Positions 55,908-64,000 of a DNA stretch of 64,000 nucleotides are shown one piece after another. Location: contig NZ_JANYGG010000013.1 of NCBI RefSeq assembly GCF_025362505.1, forward strand, positions 1 through 64,000, read 5' to 3'. The notes under the pieces are model-generated. The model saw only the letters and a program-made list of their open reading frames with translations, had not been told where the DNA came from and did no database searches. Every line of letters begins with the position of its first letter. Positions within the stretch are counted from its first letter, which is position 1. A program made the position numbers and the translations under genes. Source of the stretch: Sphingomonas sp. Lineage in GTDB: Bacteria > Pseudomonadota > Alphaproteobacteria > Sphingomonadales > Sphingomonadaceae.

Positions 55908-57230
55908 ATGCGCAGCGCTCGCTCATCACCGGTTCCGCCGACCCCGGTCGGCACGACGGCATTGCGCAATGTCCAGTTCCTGCTGCTGTTCGCGGCGATG
56001 CTGGTCGCGGCTGCGGGCAATACCGCGCTGCAATCAGTCATGCCGGCGATGGGGCGCGAGATCGGACTGGCCGATTTCTGGGTAGCGGTGGCTTATACCT
56101 GGTCGGCGATATTGTGGGTGCTGTTCGCCGGATACTGGGCGGAGAAAAGCGACCGCCATGGGCGCAAGCGCCTGATGCTGATGGGGGTCGGGGGATTCAT
56201 TGTCTCGATGACGCTGTGCGGCTTCGTCCTGCTAGCGGGACTGTCGCGGATGCTGTCGCCGGTGACGACATTCGTGCTTTTTGGTCTCGCGAGGGCGATC
56301 TATGGTTCTCTCGGCTGCGCGACGCCGAGCGCAACGCAGGCTTATCTCGCCGCCCGTACCCGCCGCTCGGGCCGCGTCGCCGCGCTGTCGTCGCTGTCCT
56401 CGTCGTTCGGGCTGGGCACCATAATGGGGCCGGCGCTGGCGCCATTGTTCGTGCTGCCGTTCGTCGGCCTGCCCGGCCCGCTGTTCGCCTTCGCGCTGAT
56501 TGCGGCGCTGGTGTACGTCGCGATCTGGCGCTGGCTGCCCGACGACAGTGGCGACCTTCGCATCAAGGGGCTTCGCGAGGGGCGCGGAGCGGCGATGAGC
56601 TATCCATCGATGGCCTCCGCGACGACCGGGGCGAGTGTCGTTGCCGCCACCGCGCCGCGCTCGGCCCGCGTCCGCTGGCGCGACCCGCGCATCAAGCAGT
56701 GGATGATCGCCGGGATCGTCTCCGGGCACGCCCAGGCGGCGACGCTCATCGCGCTGGGTTTTTTCGTCATCGACCGGCTGGGCCTCCCGCCGAGCGGATC
56801 GGAAATGCCGATCTCGATCGTGATGATGGCCGGCGCCTCGGCGACGCTGGCGGCGCAGTGGGGCCTGATCCCGCGGCTTTCACTCAGCCCGCGCACCCTG
56901 ATCATTGCCGGCTCGATCATCGCCGCGCTCGGCTGCGTCGCGACGATCGCCGCGGACAATCTCTACGGCCTGGTCATCGGCTTCGCGCTGTCGAGTCTCG
57001 GCTTCGGTTTCACTCGGCCCGGGTTCACGGCGGGCGCCAGTCTCGCCGTCCCGACCGCCGAGCAGGGCGGCGTCGCGGGCGCGATCACCGCCGCCAATGG
57101 CATCAGCTACGTCGCCGCGCCGTCGATCGGCATGGCACTTTACGGGATCAACCCCGCACTGCCATTCGCCGCCGCGGCGATGCTACTCGCCGGTCTTGCC
57201 TTTTGGGGTCACGCCCGGCTCGCTCGCTGA
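55908..57230 (+). CDS. MFS transporter
   Basis: This 440-residue integral membrane protein has 12 predicted helices and the MFS loop motif between helices 2 and 3 (GYWAEKSDRHGRKRLMLMGV). It resembles drug/metabolite exporters of the DHA1 type, with N-terminal LLLFAAMLVAAAGNTALQSV and LSSLSSSFGLGTIMGPALAP in helix 5 (motif C-like). The substrate cannot be read. It lies divergent from the PmtA-like gene and overlaps the 3' end of convergent cdc48 by about 48 bp. Confidence 0.88.
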   Translation: MRSARSSPVPPTPVGTTALRNVQFLLLFAAMLVAAAGNTALQSVMPAMGREIGLADFWVAVAYTWSAILWVLFAGYWAEKSDRHGRKRLMLMGVGGFIVSMTLCGFVLLAGLSRMLSPVTTFVLFGLARAIYGSLGCATPSATQAYLAARTRRSGRVAALSSLSSSFGLGTIMGPALAPLFVLPFVGLPGPLFAFALIAALVYVAIWRWLPDDSGDLRIKGLREGRGAAMSYPSMASATTGASVVAATAPRSARVRWRDPRIKQWMIAGIVSGHAQAATLIALGFFVIDRLGLPPSGSEMPISIVMMAGASATLAAQWGLIPRLSLSPRTLIIAGSIIAALGCVATIAADNLYGLVIGFALSSLGFGFTRPGFTAGASLAVPTAEQGGVAGAITAANGISYVAAPSIGMALYGINPALPFAAAAMLLAGLAFWGHARLAR

Positions 57231-59534
57231 ACCCGGCGGCGGTCCCTTGCCGCCGCGAGATCGCAGCATCCCGGGAAGCACGAACCCGATCCCGCCGAGC
57301 GGCTTCACCGCGTCCGATTTGAGTGTGTTCTGGATCTGCTCATAGTCAGCGAGCATTTCGTCGGTCACCGACGCGCGCGTCTCGGTCAGCGCCGCTTCGA
57401 AATCGGCCATCGTCACTTCGCTCGAATCGAGCCCGCGGCGAAGCGCGGCAAGACCCGCGCGGCGGGTCAGATCCTCGAGGTCGGCGCCAGTAAAGCGCTC
57501 GGACCGTTCGGCCAGCGATTCGAGGTCGACGTCCTTCGCGATCGGCATTCCCGCGGTGTGAATCGCCAGGATCCGGCGGCGACCGGCGACGTCCGGAACG
57601 CCGACATAAATCAGCTCGTCGAACCGCCCCGGACGAAGCAGCGCGGGATCGATCAGGTTCGGCCGATTGGTCGCGCCGATCACGACGACATTGTTGAGCT
57701 CCTCCAGACCGTCCATCTCGGCCAGGATCGTATTGACCACCCGCTCGGTGACCTGTGGTTCACCCATCCCGGCACCCCGCGCGGGGACCAGCGAATCGAG
57801 CTCGTCGATGAAGATTACCGTCGGCGCGACCTGCCGCGCACGGGCGAACAGGCGGGCGATCTGCTGCTCGCTCTCGCCATACCATTTCGACAGCAGGTCG
57901 GACGATTTGACCGAGATGAAATTCGCCTGGCTCTCGCGCGCCGTCGCCTTGGCGAGCAACGTCTTGCCCGTGCCCGGCGGACCGTAAAGCAGGAACCCCT
58001 TGGCTGGCCTGATCCCGAGCCGCTTGAACGCCTCGGGATGCTTCAACGGCAGTTCGATTCCCTCGCGCAACTTGTCGCGCGACGCGTCGAGCCCGCCGAC
58101 ATCTTCCCAGCGCAGCGTCGGCACCTGGACCATCACTTCACGCATCGCCGAAGGCGACACCCGCTTCAGCGCATTCTCGAAATCGGCGGCGTCAACCGAT
58201 AGCGAATCGAGGATTTCGGGTGGAATGCTCGCTTCCTCGAGGTTGATTCGCGGCAGGATGCGGCGAACCGCTTCGAGCGCGGCTTCGCGGGTCAGCGCGG
58301 CGAGGTCGGCGCCGACGAAGCCGTAGGTGCGCTTCGCCAGTTCATCGAGGTCGATGTCCGGCGCGAGCGGCATGCCGCGCGTGTGGATGCCAAGGATCTC
58401 GCGGCGGCCGGGTTCGTCGGGAACGCCGACGACGATCTCGCGATCGAACCGGCCGGGGCGGCGAAGCGCCTCGTCGATTGCCTCGGGTCGATTGGTGGCG
58501 GCGATCACGACCAGGTTCTGGCGCGGCTCGATGCCATCCATCAGCGCCAGCAATTGCGCGACAAGCCTCTTTTCGGCCTCGCCCGACACCTGCCCGCGCT
58601 TGGGCGCGATCGAGTCGATTTCGTCGATGAAAATGATCGACGGCGCCGATTGCGCGGCCTGCTCGAACAGATCGCGCAATTTCTTCTCGCTCTCGCCATA
58701 GGCCGAGCCCATGATTTCGGGGCCGGCGATATGGAAGAACTGCGCCTCGCTCTCGTTGGCGACGGCGCGCGCCAGCCGCGTCTTGCCGGTGCCGGGCGGG
58801 CCGTGGAGGAGCACCCCCTTGGGCGGATCGACGCCGAGCCGCTGGAACAGCTCGGGATGGCGCAACGGCAACTCGATCATTTCGCGCAACGCGTCGATCG
58901 TCCCCTTCATTCCGCCCAGATCGTCATAGGTGACGTCGGCGCGGCGCTCACCGTCCTTCTTCGTGAATTCGGGCAGCAGTTCGACCACTGTCGAAGCTTC
59001 GATATGGACGATCCCGCGCGGAACCGTCGTGACGACGCGCAGCCGCACTTCCTGCAACGCGAAGGCCGGGGCGTTGAGCAGCTGGCGCACATGTTCGGGC
59101 ATGTCGGCATTCACCCGCTGGTGGCCCGCGGTCGCGACAGTATCGCCCTCGGTCAGCGGCCGCCCTTCGAAGCTGCGCTTCAACGCCTCGGCCGATCCGG
59201 TGAGCCGAACCTGCTCGGCGGCGGGAGCGAACACGACGCGCGTCGCAGCTTTCGACTCGACCTTGCGAACCTCGACATAGTCGCCTGAGCCAACTCCCGC
59301 ATTGGCGCGCTGGAGCCCGTCCAGGCGGATGATCTCGAGCCCCTCGTCATCGCCATAAGGCCCGATCGCCCGGGCGGCGGTCGAGCGCTTGCCGACGATC
59401 TCGATCACGTCACCCTCGGCCAGCCCTAGCTGCTGCATCCATTTCGCGGGCAGCCGCGCGACCCCGCGGCCGCTGTCGACCGGGGGCAGGTTGGCCACCT
59501 GCAGGCGGCGGGCCTGCGTGTCGACATCGGCCAT
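57183..59534 (-). CDS. CDC48/VAT-type AAA+ ATPase with two ATPase domains
   Basis: This 783-residue protein matches archaeal VAT and eukaryotic p97/CDC48 across its full length, not the FtsH or ClpX groups. It has an N-domain (VANLPPVDSGRGVARLPAKW, then a second beta subdomain around 105-185). D1 has GPPGTGKTRLARAVA (about residue 247) and IIFIDEIDSIAPKRG; D2 has GPPGTGKTLLAKATA (about 520) and VIFIDELDSLVPARG. Both domains have Sensor and arginine-finger regions (RRPGRFDREI, LRPGRFDELIY). It unfolds proteins using ATP. The C-terminus is a glycine/proline-rich tail rather than the p97 tail. ATG 59534 is chosen; the listed ORF runs on into antisense nhaA. Confidence 0.94.
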   Translation of the reverse strand: MADVDTQARRLQVANLPPVDSGRGVARLPAKWMQQLGLAEGDVIEIVGKRSTAARAIGPYGDDEGLEIIRLDGLQRANAGVGSGDYVEVRKVESKAATRVVFAPAAEQVRLTGSAEALKRSFEGRPLTEGDTVATAGHQRVNADMPEHVRQLLNAPAFALQEVRLRVVTTVPRGIVHIEASTVVELLPEFTKKDGERRADVTYDDLGGMKGTIDALREMIELPLRHPELFQRLGVDPPKGVLLHGPPGTGKTRLARAVANESEAQFFHIAGPEIMGSAYGESEKKLRDLFEQAAQSAPSIIFIDEIDSIAPKRGQVSGEAEKRLVAQLLALMDGIEPRQNLVVIAATNRPEAIDEALRRPGRFDREIVVGVPDEPGRREILGIHTRGMPLAPDIDLDELAKRTYGFVGADLAALTREAALEAVRRILPRINLEEASIPPEILDSLSVDAADFENALKRVSPSAMREVMVQVPTLRWEDVGGLDASRDKLREGIELPLKHPEAFKRLGIRPAKGFLLYGPPGTGKTLLAKATARESQANFISVKSSDLLSKWYGESEQQIARLFARARQVAPTVIFIDELDSLVPARGAGMGEPQVTERVVNTILAEMDGLEELNNVVVIGATNRPNLIDPALLRPGRFDELIYVGVPDVAGRRRILAIHTAGMPIAKDVDLESLAERSERFTGADLEDLTRRAGLAALRRGLDSSEVTMADFEAALTETRASVTDEMLADYEQIQNTLKSDAVKPLGGIGFVLPGMLRSRGGKGPPPGSASEPGVTPKGKTGE

Positions 59535-59681
59535 GGTCTTCTCCAGCTCTTCAGATTGAAAACAGTTCGCGGGTGAGGAACGACGCCAGCTCCGTAAGGG
59601 TCCAATGTAGGCCAAGCTCGCCGGGGATAAAGGGGCGGCGGTTTTCCTGTTCCGCGCGGCCTGCGCTGCTATGCTACCGCG

Positions 59682-60887
59682 ATGACCGACATGTCGATCC
59701 GGGACCGCCGCGCTGGCCAACTGCTGATCGCCAGCGCCGGGCTGGCGCTCCTGATCGCCAACTCGCCGTGGGCGGGCGGGTGGGACGCGCTGCTCCACGC
59801 GCATGTCGGACCGGTGGTACCGCGCCTTGGCCAACTCTCGCTGCATGGCGCGGTGGCCGATGGTGCGATGGCGCTGTTCTTCCTGCTCGTCGGGCTCGAG
59901 GTGAAGCGCGAGTGGTTCGAGGGTCGTCTTGCGACCCCCGCCGCGCGACGGCTGCCGATCGTCGCGGCGGTCGCGGGAATGGGGGTGCCCGCGCTGGTCT
60001 ATCTCGCCGTGACAGGCGGCGCGGCGACCATGCGCAGCGGCTGGGCGATCCCGGCGGCGACCGACATCGCGTTCGCAGTCGGCATCCTTGCCTTGCTGGG
60101 CCCGCGCGCTCCGCCATCGCTCAAGCTCTTGCTCGTCACCATCGCGATCGTCGACGACATCGGTGCGGTCATCATCATCGCAGCGGCCTATACGCGCGGG
60201 CTCGACGTGCTGGCGCTCGGAGGGGCACTGGGCATCGTCGGCGTCATGGTGGGAATGAACCGCTTCGGCGTGCGTCGGCTCGCCCCTTATCTCATCGGCT
60301 TCGCATTGCTCTGGCTGGCGATGCTGGCCAGCGGAGTGCACCCAACCGTCGCTGGCGTGGTTGCCGCGCTGACCATCCCGCTGCGCGCGCCCGACGGCAC
60401 TTCGCCGCTGCGCCGGCTGGAGCATGCGATCCACCCGTGGGTGATGTTCGGCGTCGTCCCGCTGTTCGGCCTCGTCAGCGCGGGCGTGTCGCTGTCCGGC
60501 GGGCTGACGGCGCTCGCTCAGCCGCTCTCGCTCGGGGTCGCGCTTGGCCTGTTCGTGGGCAAGCAGGTCGGGGTCGGAGGCGCCCTCTGGCTGGCGATCC
60601 GCTCGGGCCTCGCGCCGCGGCCCGCCGGGACCACCTCCGCGCAACTCTACGGCGCGGCGCTGCTGTGCGGGATCGGCTTCACCATGAGCCTGTTCATCGG
60701 CGCGCTGGCCTTTCCCGACAACTCGCAAGCGATCGACGCCGCCAAGCTCGGCACGCTCGCCGGCTCGCTCCTGTCGGGCCTCGCCGGCTACCTCGTCCTG
60801 CGCCGGGCAACCGCCGAAGAATGTCCGCCCGACGACGCACTCGAAGCCCGCAAGATCTTCGCCTGCGACGAACCGCCAGAGCGCTAG
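59682..60887 (+). CDS. nhaA: Na+/H+ antiporter NhaA
   Basis: NhaA exchanges external protons for cytoplasmic sodium and protects against salt and alkali. The 401-residue protein has 12 helices, with the twin-aspartate transport site in TIAIVDDIGAVIIIAAAYTR. MALFFLLVGLEVKREWFEGR precedes it, and WAIPAATDIAFAVGILALLG and CGIGFTMSLFIGALAFPD are typical. It is divergent from cdc48, with about 150 bp between the starts. An alternative start at the next ATG (59691) would shorten it by three residues. Confidence 0.95.
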   Translation: MTDMSIRDRRAGQLLIASAGLALLIANSPWAGGWDALLHAHVGPVVPRLGQLSLHGAVADGAMALFFLLVGLEVKREWFEGRLATPAARRLPIVAAVAGMGVPALVYLAVTGGAATMRSGWAIPAATDIAFAVGILALLGPRAPPSLKLLLVTIAIVDDIGAVIIIAAAYTRGLDVLALGGALGIVGVMVGMNRFGVRRLAPYLIGFALLWLAMLASGVHPTVAGVVAALTIPLRAPDGTSPLRRLEHAIHPWVMFGVVPLFGLVSAGVSLSGGLTALAQPLSLGVALGLFVGKQVGVGGALWLAIRSGLAPRPAGTTSAQLYGAALLCGIGFTMSLFIGALAFPDNSQAIDAAKLGTLAGSLLSGLAGYLVLRRATAEECPPDDALEARKIFACDEPPER

Positions 60888-61819
60888 CCCGGAAGCTTCT
60901 CGGTCAGCTCCGGAACGATCTTGAACAGGTCACCGACCAGGCCGACGTCTGCCACCTGGAAGATCGGGGCGTCCTCGTCCTTGTTGATGGCGACGATGAT
61001 CTTGCTGTCCTTCATTCCCGCAAGGTGCTGGATCGCGCCCGAGATGCCGATCGCCAGATAGACTTCGGGCGCGACGATCTTGCCCGTCTGGCCGACCTGG
61101 TAATCGTTGGGCGCATAGCCTGCGTCGACCGCGGCGCGCGAGGCGCCGACGCCGGCGCCAAGCTTGTCGGCAAGCGGGTCGATCAGCGCGTGGAACTGCT
61201 CCGACGAACCCAAAGCACGGCCGCCCGAGACGATGATCTTGGCGCTGGTCAACTCGGGCCGCTCGGATTTCGCCAGTTCGGCCGAGACGAACCTCGCCTT
61301 ACCGCTGTTGCCCGACGCGTCGACGGTCTCGATCGTCCCCGATCCGCCTTCGGTCGCGGCCTTCTCGAAGGCGGTGCCGCGTACCGTGACGACAATCTTC
61401 GCATCCCTCGACCTGACCGTAGCAATCGCGTTGCCGGCATAGATCGGGCGGGTGAAGGTGTTATCGCCCTCGACCGAGGTGATATCCGACAGTTGCATCA
61501 CGTCGAGCAGCGCGGCGACGCGCGGGGCAATGTTGCGCCCGGCAGTGGTCGACGGGACGACGAACGCGTCGTGATCGGCCATCAGCCGCACCGCGACCGG
61601 CGCGACCGCTTCCGCGAGTTGATGCTCGAGCGCCGGGGACTCGGCGACATGGACCTTGCCGACGCCGGCGATCTTCGCCGCCGCCTCGGCTACCGCGCCG
61701 ACATTGGCGCCGGTCACGAGCAGGTGCACTTCGCCCATCTGCGCCGCGGCGGTCACCGCGGGCAGGGTGGCATCCTTGACCACCGCGCCATCATGTTCGA
61801 CGAATACCAGCGTCTTCAT
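60884..61819 (-). CDS. etfA: Electron transfer flavoprotein alpha subunit
   Basis: With EtfB it carries electrons from acyl-CoA and other dehydrogenases to the membrane ETF:quinone oxidoreductase. The 311-residue protein begins [20 protein letters not shown]. It has [20 protein letters not shown] and the FAD-binding [20 protein letters not shown] and [20 protein letters not shown]. Its ATG overlaps the etfB stop by 4 bp, and its own stop overlaps the convergent nhaA stop. ETF-QO is not in the window. Confidence 0.96.
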   Translation of the reverse strand: MKTLVFVEHDGAVVKDATLPAVTAAAQMGEVHLLVTGANVGAVAEAAAKIAGVGKVHVAESPALEHQLAEAVAPVAVRLMADHDAFVVPSTTAGRNIAPRVAALLDVMQLSDITSVEGDNTFTRPIYAGNAIATVRSRDAKIVVTVRGTAFEKAATEGGSGTIETVDASGNSGKARFVSAELAKSERPELTSAKIIVSGGRALGSSEQFHALIDPLADKLGAGVGASRAAVDAGYAPNDYQVGQTGKIVAPEVYLAIGISGAIQHLAGMKDSKIIVAINKDEDAPIFQVADVGLVGDLFKIVPELTEKLPG

Positions 61820-62565
61820 GCGATCACTCCCAGAGCCTTGAGTTTTGCGACCAGTTCATCGACCGATCCCACCTTGACGCCGGCGGTGCGTTTCGCCGGC
61901 TCGATCACCTTGAGCGTCTCGAGCCGGGGCGTGACATCGACGCCGTAATCGGCCGGGGTCTTGTGCACGAACGGCTTCGACTTGGCCTTCATGATGTTCG
62001 GCAGGCTGGCGTAGCGCGGCTCGTTGAGGCGAAGATCGGTGGTCACGATCGCCGGCACGGTCAGCGCGACCGTCTCGAGCCCGCCGTCGACTTCACGGAT
62101 GACGTTGACCGTGTCGCCGACGACCTCGACCTTGCTGGCGAATGTCCCCTGCGGCCAGTCGAGCAGTGCGCCGAGCATTTGCCCGACCTGGTTCGAATCA
62201 TCGTCGATCGCCTGCTTGCCGAGGATGAACAGGTCGGGCTGTTCTTCCTGCGCGACCTTGGCGAGCAGCTTGGCGACGCCGAGCGGTTCGACATCTTCTT
62301 CGGACATGATCAGGATCGCGCGATCCGCGCCCATCGCGAGCGCGGTGCGGAGCGTTTCCTGTGCCTTGGCCGGCCCGATCGAGACCGCGACGACTTCGGT
62401 CGCGACCCCCTTTTCGCGCAGACGAAGCGCTTCCTCTACGGCGATTTCGTCGAACGGGTTCATCGACATCTTGACGTTGGCGAGGTCGACCCCGCTGCCG
62501 TCCATCTTGATGCGCGGCTTGACATTGTAATCGATCACTCGCTTGACCGCGACCAGCACCTTCAT
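61816..62565 (-). CDS. etfB: Electron transfer flavoprotein beta subunit
   Basis: EtfB holds AMP and forms the scaffold facing the partner dehydrogenases. The 249-residue protein has the family start [20 protein letters not shown] and [20 protein letters not shown]. It has [40 protein letters not shown] and [20 protein letters not shown], the ETF beta signature region. It is upstream of etfA and coupled to it. sucC lies upstream on the same strand after 60 bp. Confidence 0.96.
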   Translation of the reverse strand: MKVLVAVKRVIDYNVKPRIKMDGSGVDLANVKMSMNPFDEIAVEEALRLREKGVATEVVAVSIGPAKAQETLRTALAMGADRAILIMSEEDVEPLGVAKLLAKVAQEEQPDLFILGKQAIDDDSNQVGQMLGALLDWPQGTFASKVEVVGDTVNVIREVDGGLETVALTVPAIVTTDLRLNEPRYASLPNIMKAKSKPFVHKTPADYGVDVTPRLETLKVIEPAKRTAGVKVGSVDELVAKLKALGVIA

Positions 62566-62625
62566 TCGTGTGTCCTCTCGTGTCCGTCACCCGGGCTGTG
62601 CCCACGGGGCGACGATGTTGTTATT

Positions 62626-63825
62626 TCAGGCAGCCTTTTTAACCTCGGCGACAATCTTTCGCGCCGCATCGCCAAGATCATTGGCGGCGACAATCGGGAG
62701 TCCCGAGTGGGCGAGGATGTCCTTGCCCTCCTGCACGTTGGTACCTTCCAGCCGAACGACCAGCGGCACCGACAGATTCACTTCCTTTGCCGCCGCGACA
62801 ATGCCGTCGGCGATGATGTCGCACTTCATGATTCCGCCGAAGATGTTGACGAGGATGCCCTTCACCGCCGGATCGCTCAGGATGATCTTGAACGCGGCGG
62901 TGACCTTTTCCTTGGTCGCGCCGCCGCCGACATCGAGGAAGTTGGCCGGGAAGGCGCCGTTCAGCTTGATGATGTCCATCGTCGCCATCGCCAGCCCCGC
63001 GCCGTTGACCATGCAGCCGATGTCGCCGTCCAGCTTGATATAGGCGAGGTCGTACTTCGATGCCTCGATCTCGGCCGGGTCCTCCTCGGCGAGGTCGCGC
63101 AACTCGGCGAGGTCCTTGTGGCGGAACATCGCGTTGGAATCGAAGCTCACTTTCGCATCGAGCACGGTCAACTTGCCGTCTTCGGTCACCGCCAGCGGGT
63201 TGATCTCGATTTGCTCGGCGTCGGTGCCGAGAAAGGCGTCGTACAACTTGGACGCGACCGACGCGGCCTGCTTCGCCAGATTGTTGGTCAAGCCCAGCGC
63301 GGCCGCTACCGACCGTCCGTGATGCGGCATGAAGCCGGTCGCCGGGTCAATCGTGATGGTGTGGATCTTATCGGGCGTTTCATGGGCGACATGCTCGATG
63401 TCCATCCCGCCCTCGGTCGAGACGACCATCGCCACCCGTCCTGAATCGCGATCGACCAGCAGCGCGAGGTAGAACTCCTTGGCGATGTCCACCCCGTCGG
63501 TAATGTACAGCCGCTGGACCTGCTTGCCATGCTCCCCGGTCTGGATCGTGACCAGCGCCTTGCCGAGCATCTCCTCCGCATGCGCGCGCACTTCCTCGAT
63601 CGATTTGGCCAGCCGCACCCCGCCCTTGGCATCGGGACCGAGTTCCTTGAACTTGCCTTTGCCGCGCCCGCCGGCGTGGATTTGCGCCTTGACCACCCAC
63701 AACGGTCCGGGAAGCTTGCTCGCCGCTGCGACGGCTTCATCGGCGGTCATCGCGGCATAGCCAGCAGGAACCGGCACGCCATATTTCGCGAGCAATTCCT
63801 TGGCCTGATATTCGTGGATATTCAT
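62626..63825 (-). CDS. sucC: Succinyl-CoA synthetase (ADP-forming) beta subunit
   Basis: SucC binds nucleotide and the phosphohistidine-bearing alpha subunit to make ATP from succinyl-CoA in the TCA cycle. The 399-residue protein begins [20 protein letters not shown]. The ATP-grasp domain has [20 protein letters not shown], and the ligase domain has [20 protein letters not shown] and [20 protein letters not shown]. Length is typical. ATG 63825 is the family start. sucD is not seen in the window; it would normally follow, but etfB follows instead. Confidence 0.96.
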   Translation of the reverse strand: MNIHEYQAKELLAKYGVPVPAGYAAMTADEAVAAASKLPGPLWVVKAQIHAGGRGKGKFKELGPDAKGGVRLAKSIEEVRAHAEEMLGKALVTIQTGEHGKQVQRLYITDGVDIAKEFYLALLVDRDSGRVAMVVSTEGGMDIEHVAHETPDKIHTITIDPATGFMPHHGRSVAAALGLTNNLAKQAASVASKLYDAFLGTDAEQIEINPLAVTEDGKLTVLDAKVSFDSNAMFRHKDLAELRDLAEEDPAEIEASKYDLAYIKLDGDIGCMVNGAGLAMATMDIIKLNGAFPANFLDVGGGATKEKVTAAFKIILSDPAVKGILVNIFGGIMKCDIIADGIVAAAKEVNLSVPLVVRLEGTNVQEGKDILAHSGLPIVAANDLGDAARKIVAEVKKAA

Positions 63826-63877
63826 CGATGATTCCCGGGTGGCGAGGATATCGGCCCTTAAGCATGACTTGCGCCAC

Positions 63878-63892
63878 GATGCAAAATGCATC
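63878..63892. promoter_or_regulatory. 15-bp inverted repeat between sucC and dinB
   Basis: GATGCA-aaa-TGCATC is a perfect inverted repeat about 50 bp upstream of sucC and 40 bp upstream of the dinB-like start, in the divergent promoter region. It could be an operator. I cannot name the regulator. Confidence 0.5.
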
Positions 63893-63929
63893 CTCCCTTC
63901 GATCAGCGTGAGCTGCTAAAGAACGAGCC

Positions 63930-64000
63930 GTGAACACCGACTGCCCTCCGCGCAAGATCATCCATGTCGACATGGACGCCTTCTATGCCTCGGTCGAACA
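63930..64000 (+). CDS. dinB: DNA polymerase IV (DinB), 5' end only
   Basis: The frame starts at GTG and is cut by the window edge after 23 full codons. The visible part, MNTDCPPRKIIHVDMDAFYASVEQ-type sequence, carries the Y-family polymerase N-terminal motif HVDMDAFYASVE with the metal-binding aspartate. This motif and spacing match Pol IV, the error-prone translesion polymerase. Regulation cannot be judged from this fragment. It is divergent from sucC. Confidence 0.9.
   Translation, partial: MNTDCPPRKIIHVDMDAFYASVE

Noticed and set aside
57183-60728. 1181-residue ORF covering the CDC48 gene plus sequence upstream
   Set aside because: The upstream part is antisense to nhaA and of low-complexity basic composition. 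The real start is at 59534.
61963-63444. 493-residue ORF on the plus strand
   Set aside because: Antisense to etfB and sucC, both intact with family motifs.

Overview
The window is GC-rich chromosomal DNA from an alphaproteobacterium, most likely a member of the Sphingomonadales. That placement is an inference from protein style and gene order: the dnaQ-coaE-aroE-maf / hemE-hemJ-rho block, TonB-dependent receptors with poly-proline tails, a CDC48-type AAA ATPase, HemJ instead of HemG/HemY, and MmcB. Nearly all of the 64 kb is coding, and most genes are housekeeping. I see no phage, insertion sequence, CRISPR array or defence island.

Region by region: (1) 0-6.5 kb: the 3' end of a DUF3426-like gene, tRNA-Leu(GAG), and a minus-strand alternate chaperone/usher fimbrial cluster with three DUF4402 pilin-like genes, a chaperone and an usher. 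Two of its five genes carry in-frame stop codons. (2) 6.5-16.8 kb: msrB, a class A PBP, small zinc/cysteine proteins, an ankyrin protein, mmcB, a SleB-type hydrolase, ptsN, hpf, then the overlapping minus-strand operon maf-aroE-coaE-dnaQ. (3) 16.8-17.1 kb: a non-coding, divergent intergenic region next to hemE. By synteny with Caulobacter, DnaA-box-like sites and an AT-rich block, it is the best candidate for the chromosomal replication origin. (4) 17.1-26.4 kb: the rightward run hemE-hemJ, rho, terC, mnmE, mnmG, rsmG, parA, parB, with two perfect 16-bp parS sites. (5) 26.4-35.4 kb: holA, lptE, leuS and a DUF3576 lipoprotein, an outer-membrane protein, yggS, ribA, xth and lolA. (6) 35.4-50.7 kb: ftsK, a UbiH-type hydroxylase, infC, a TonB-dependent receptor, glnD-mutS and a malic enzyme. 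(7) 50.7-64 kb: rsh, rpoZ, an HxlR regulator, a cardiolipin-synthase-like enzyme, a small methyltransferase, an MFS transporter, cdc48, nhaA, etfBA, sucC and the start of dinB.

The central story is an origin/segregation domain: oriC candidate, parS sites, ParA and ParB lie within 10 kb, with genes pointing away on both sides. Stress and nitrogen signalling genes (rsh, rpoZ, glnD, ptsN, hpf) and envelope genes (PBP, lolA, lptE, ftsK) make up much of the rest. Small-scale curiosities include a tandemly duplicated mini-ORF bridging parA and parB, a probable non-AUG start for infC, short dispersed palindromic repeats that often contribute stop codons, duplicated pilin genes each followed by a near-identical terminator, and a UUCG hairpin over the Shine-Dalgarno of an HxlR gene.
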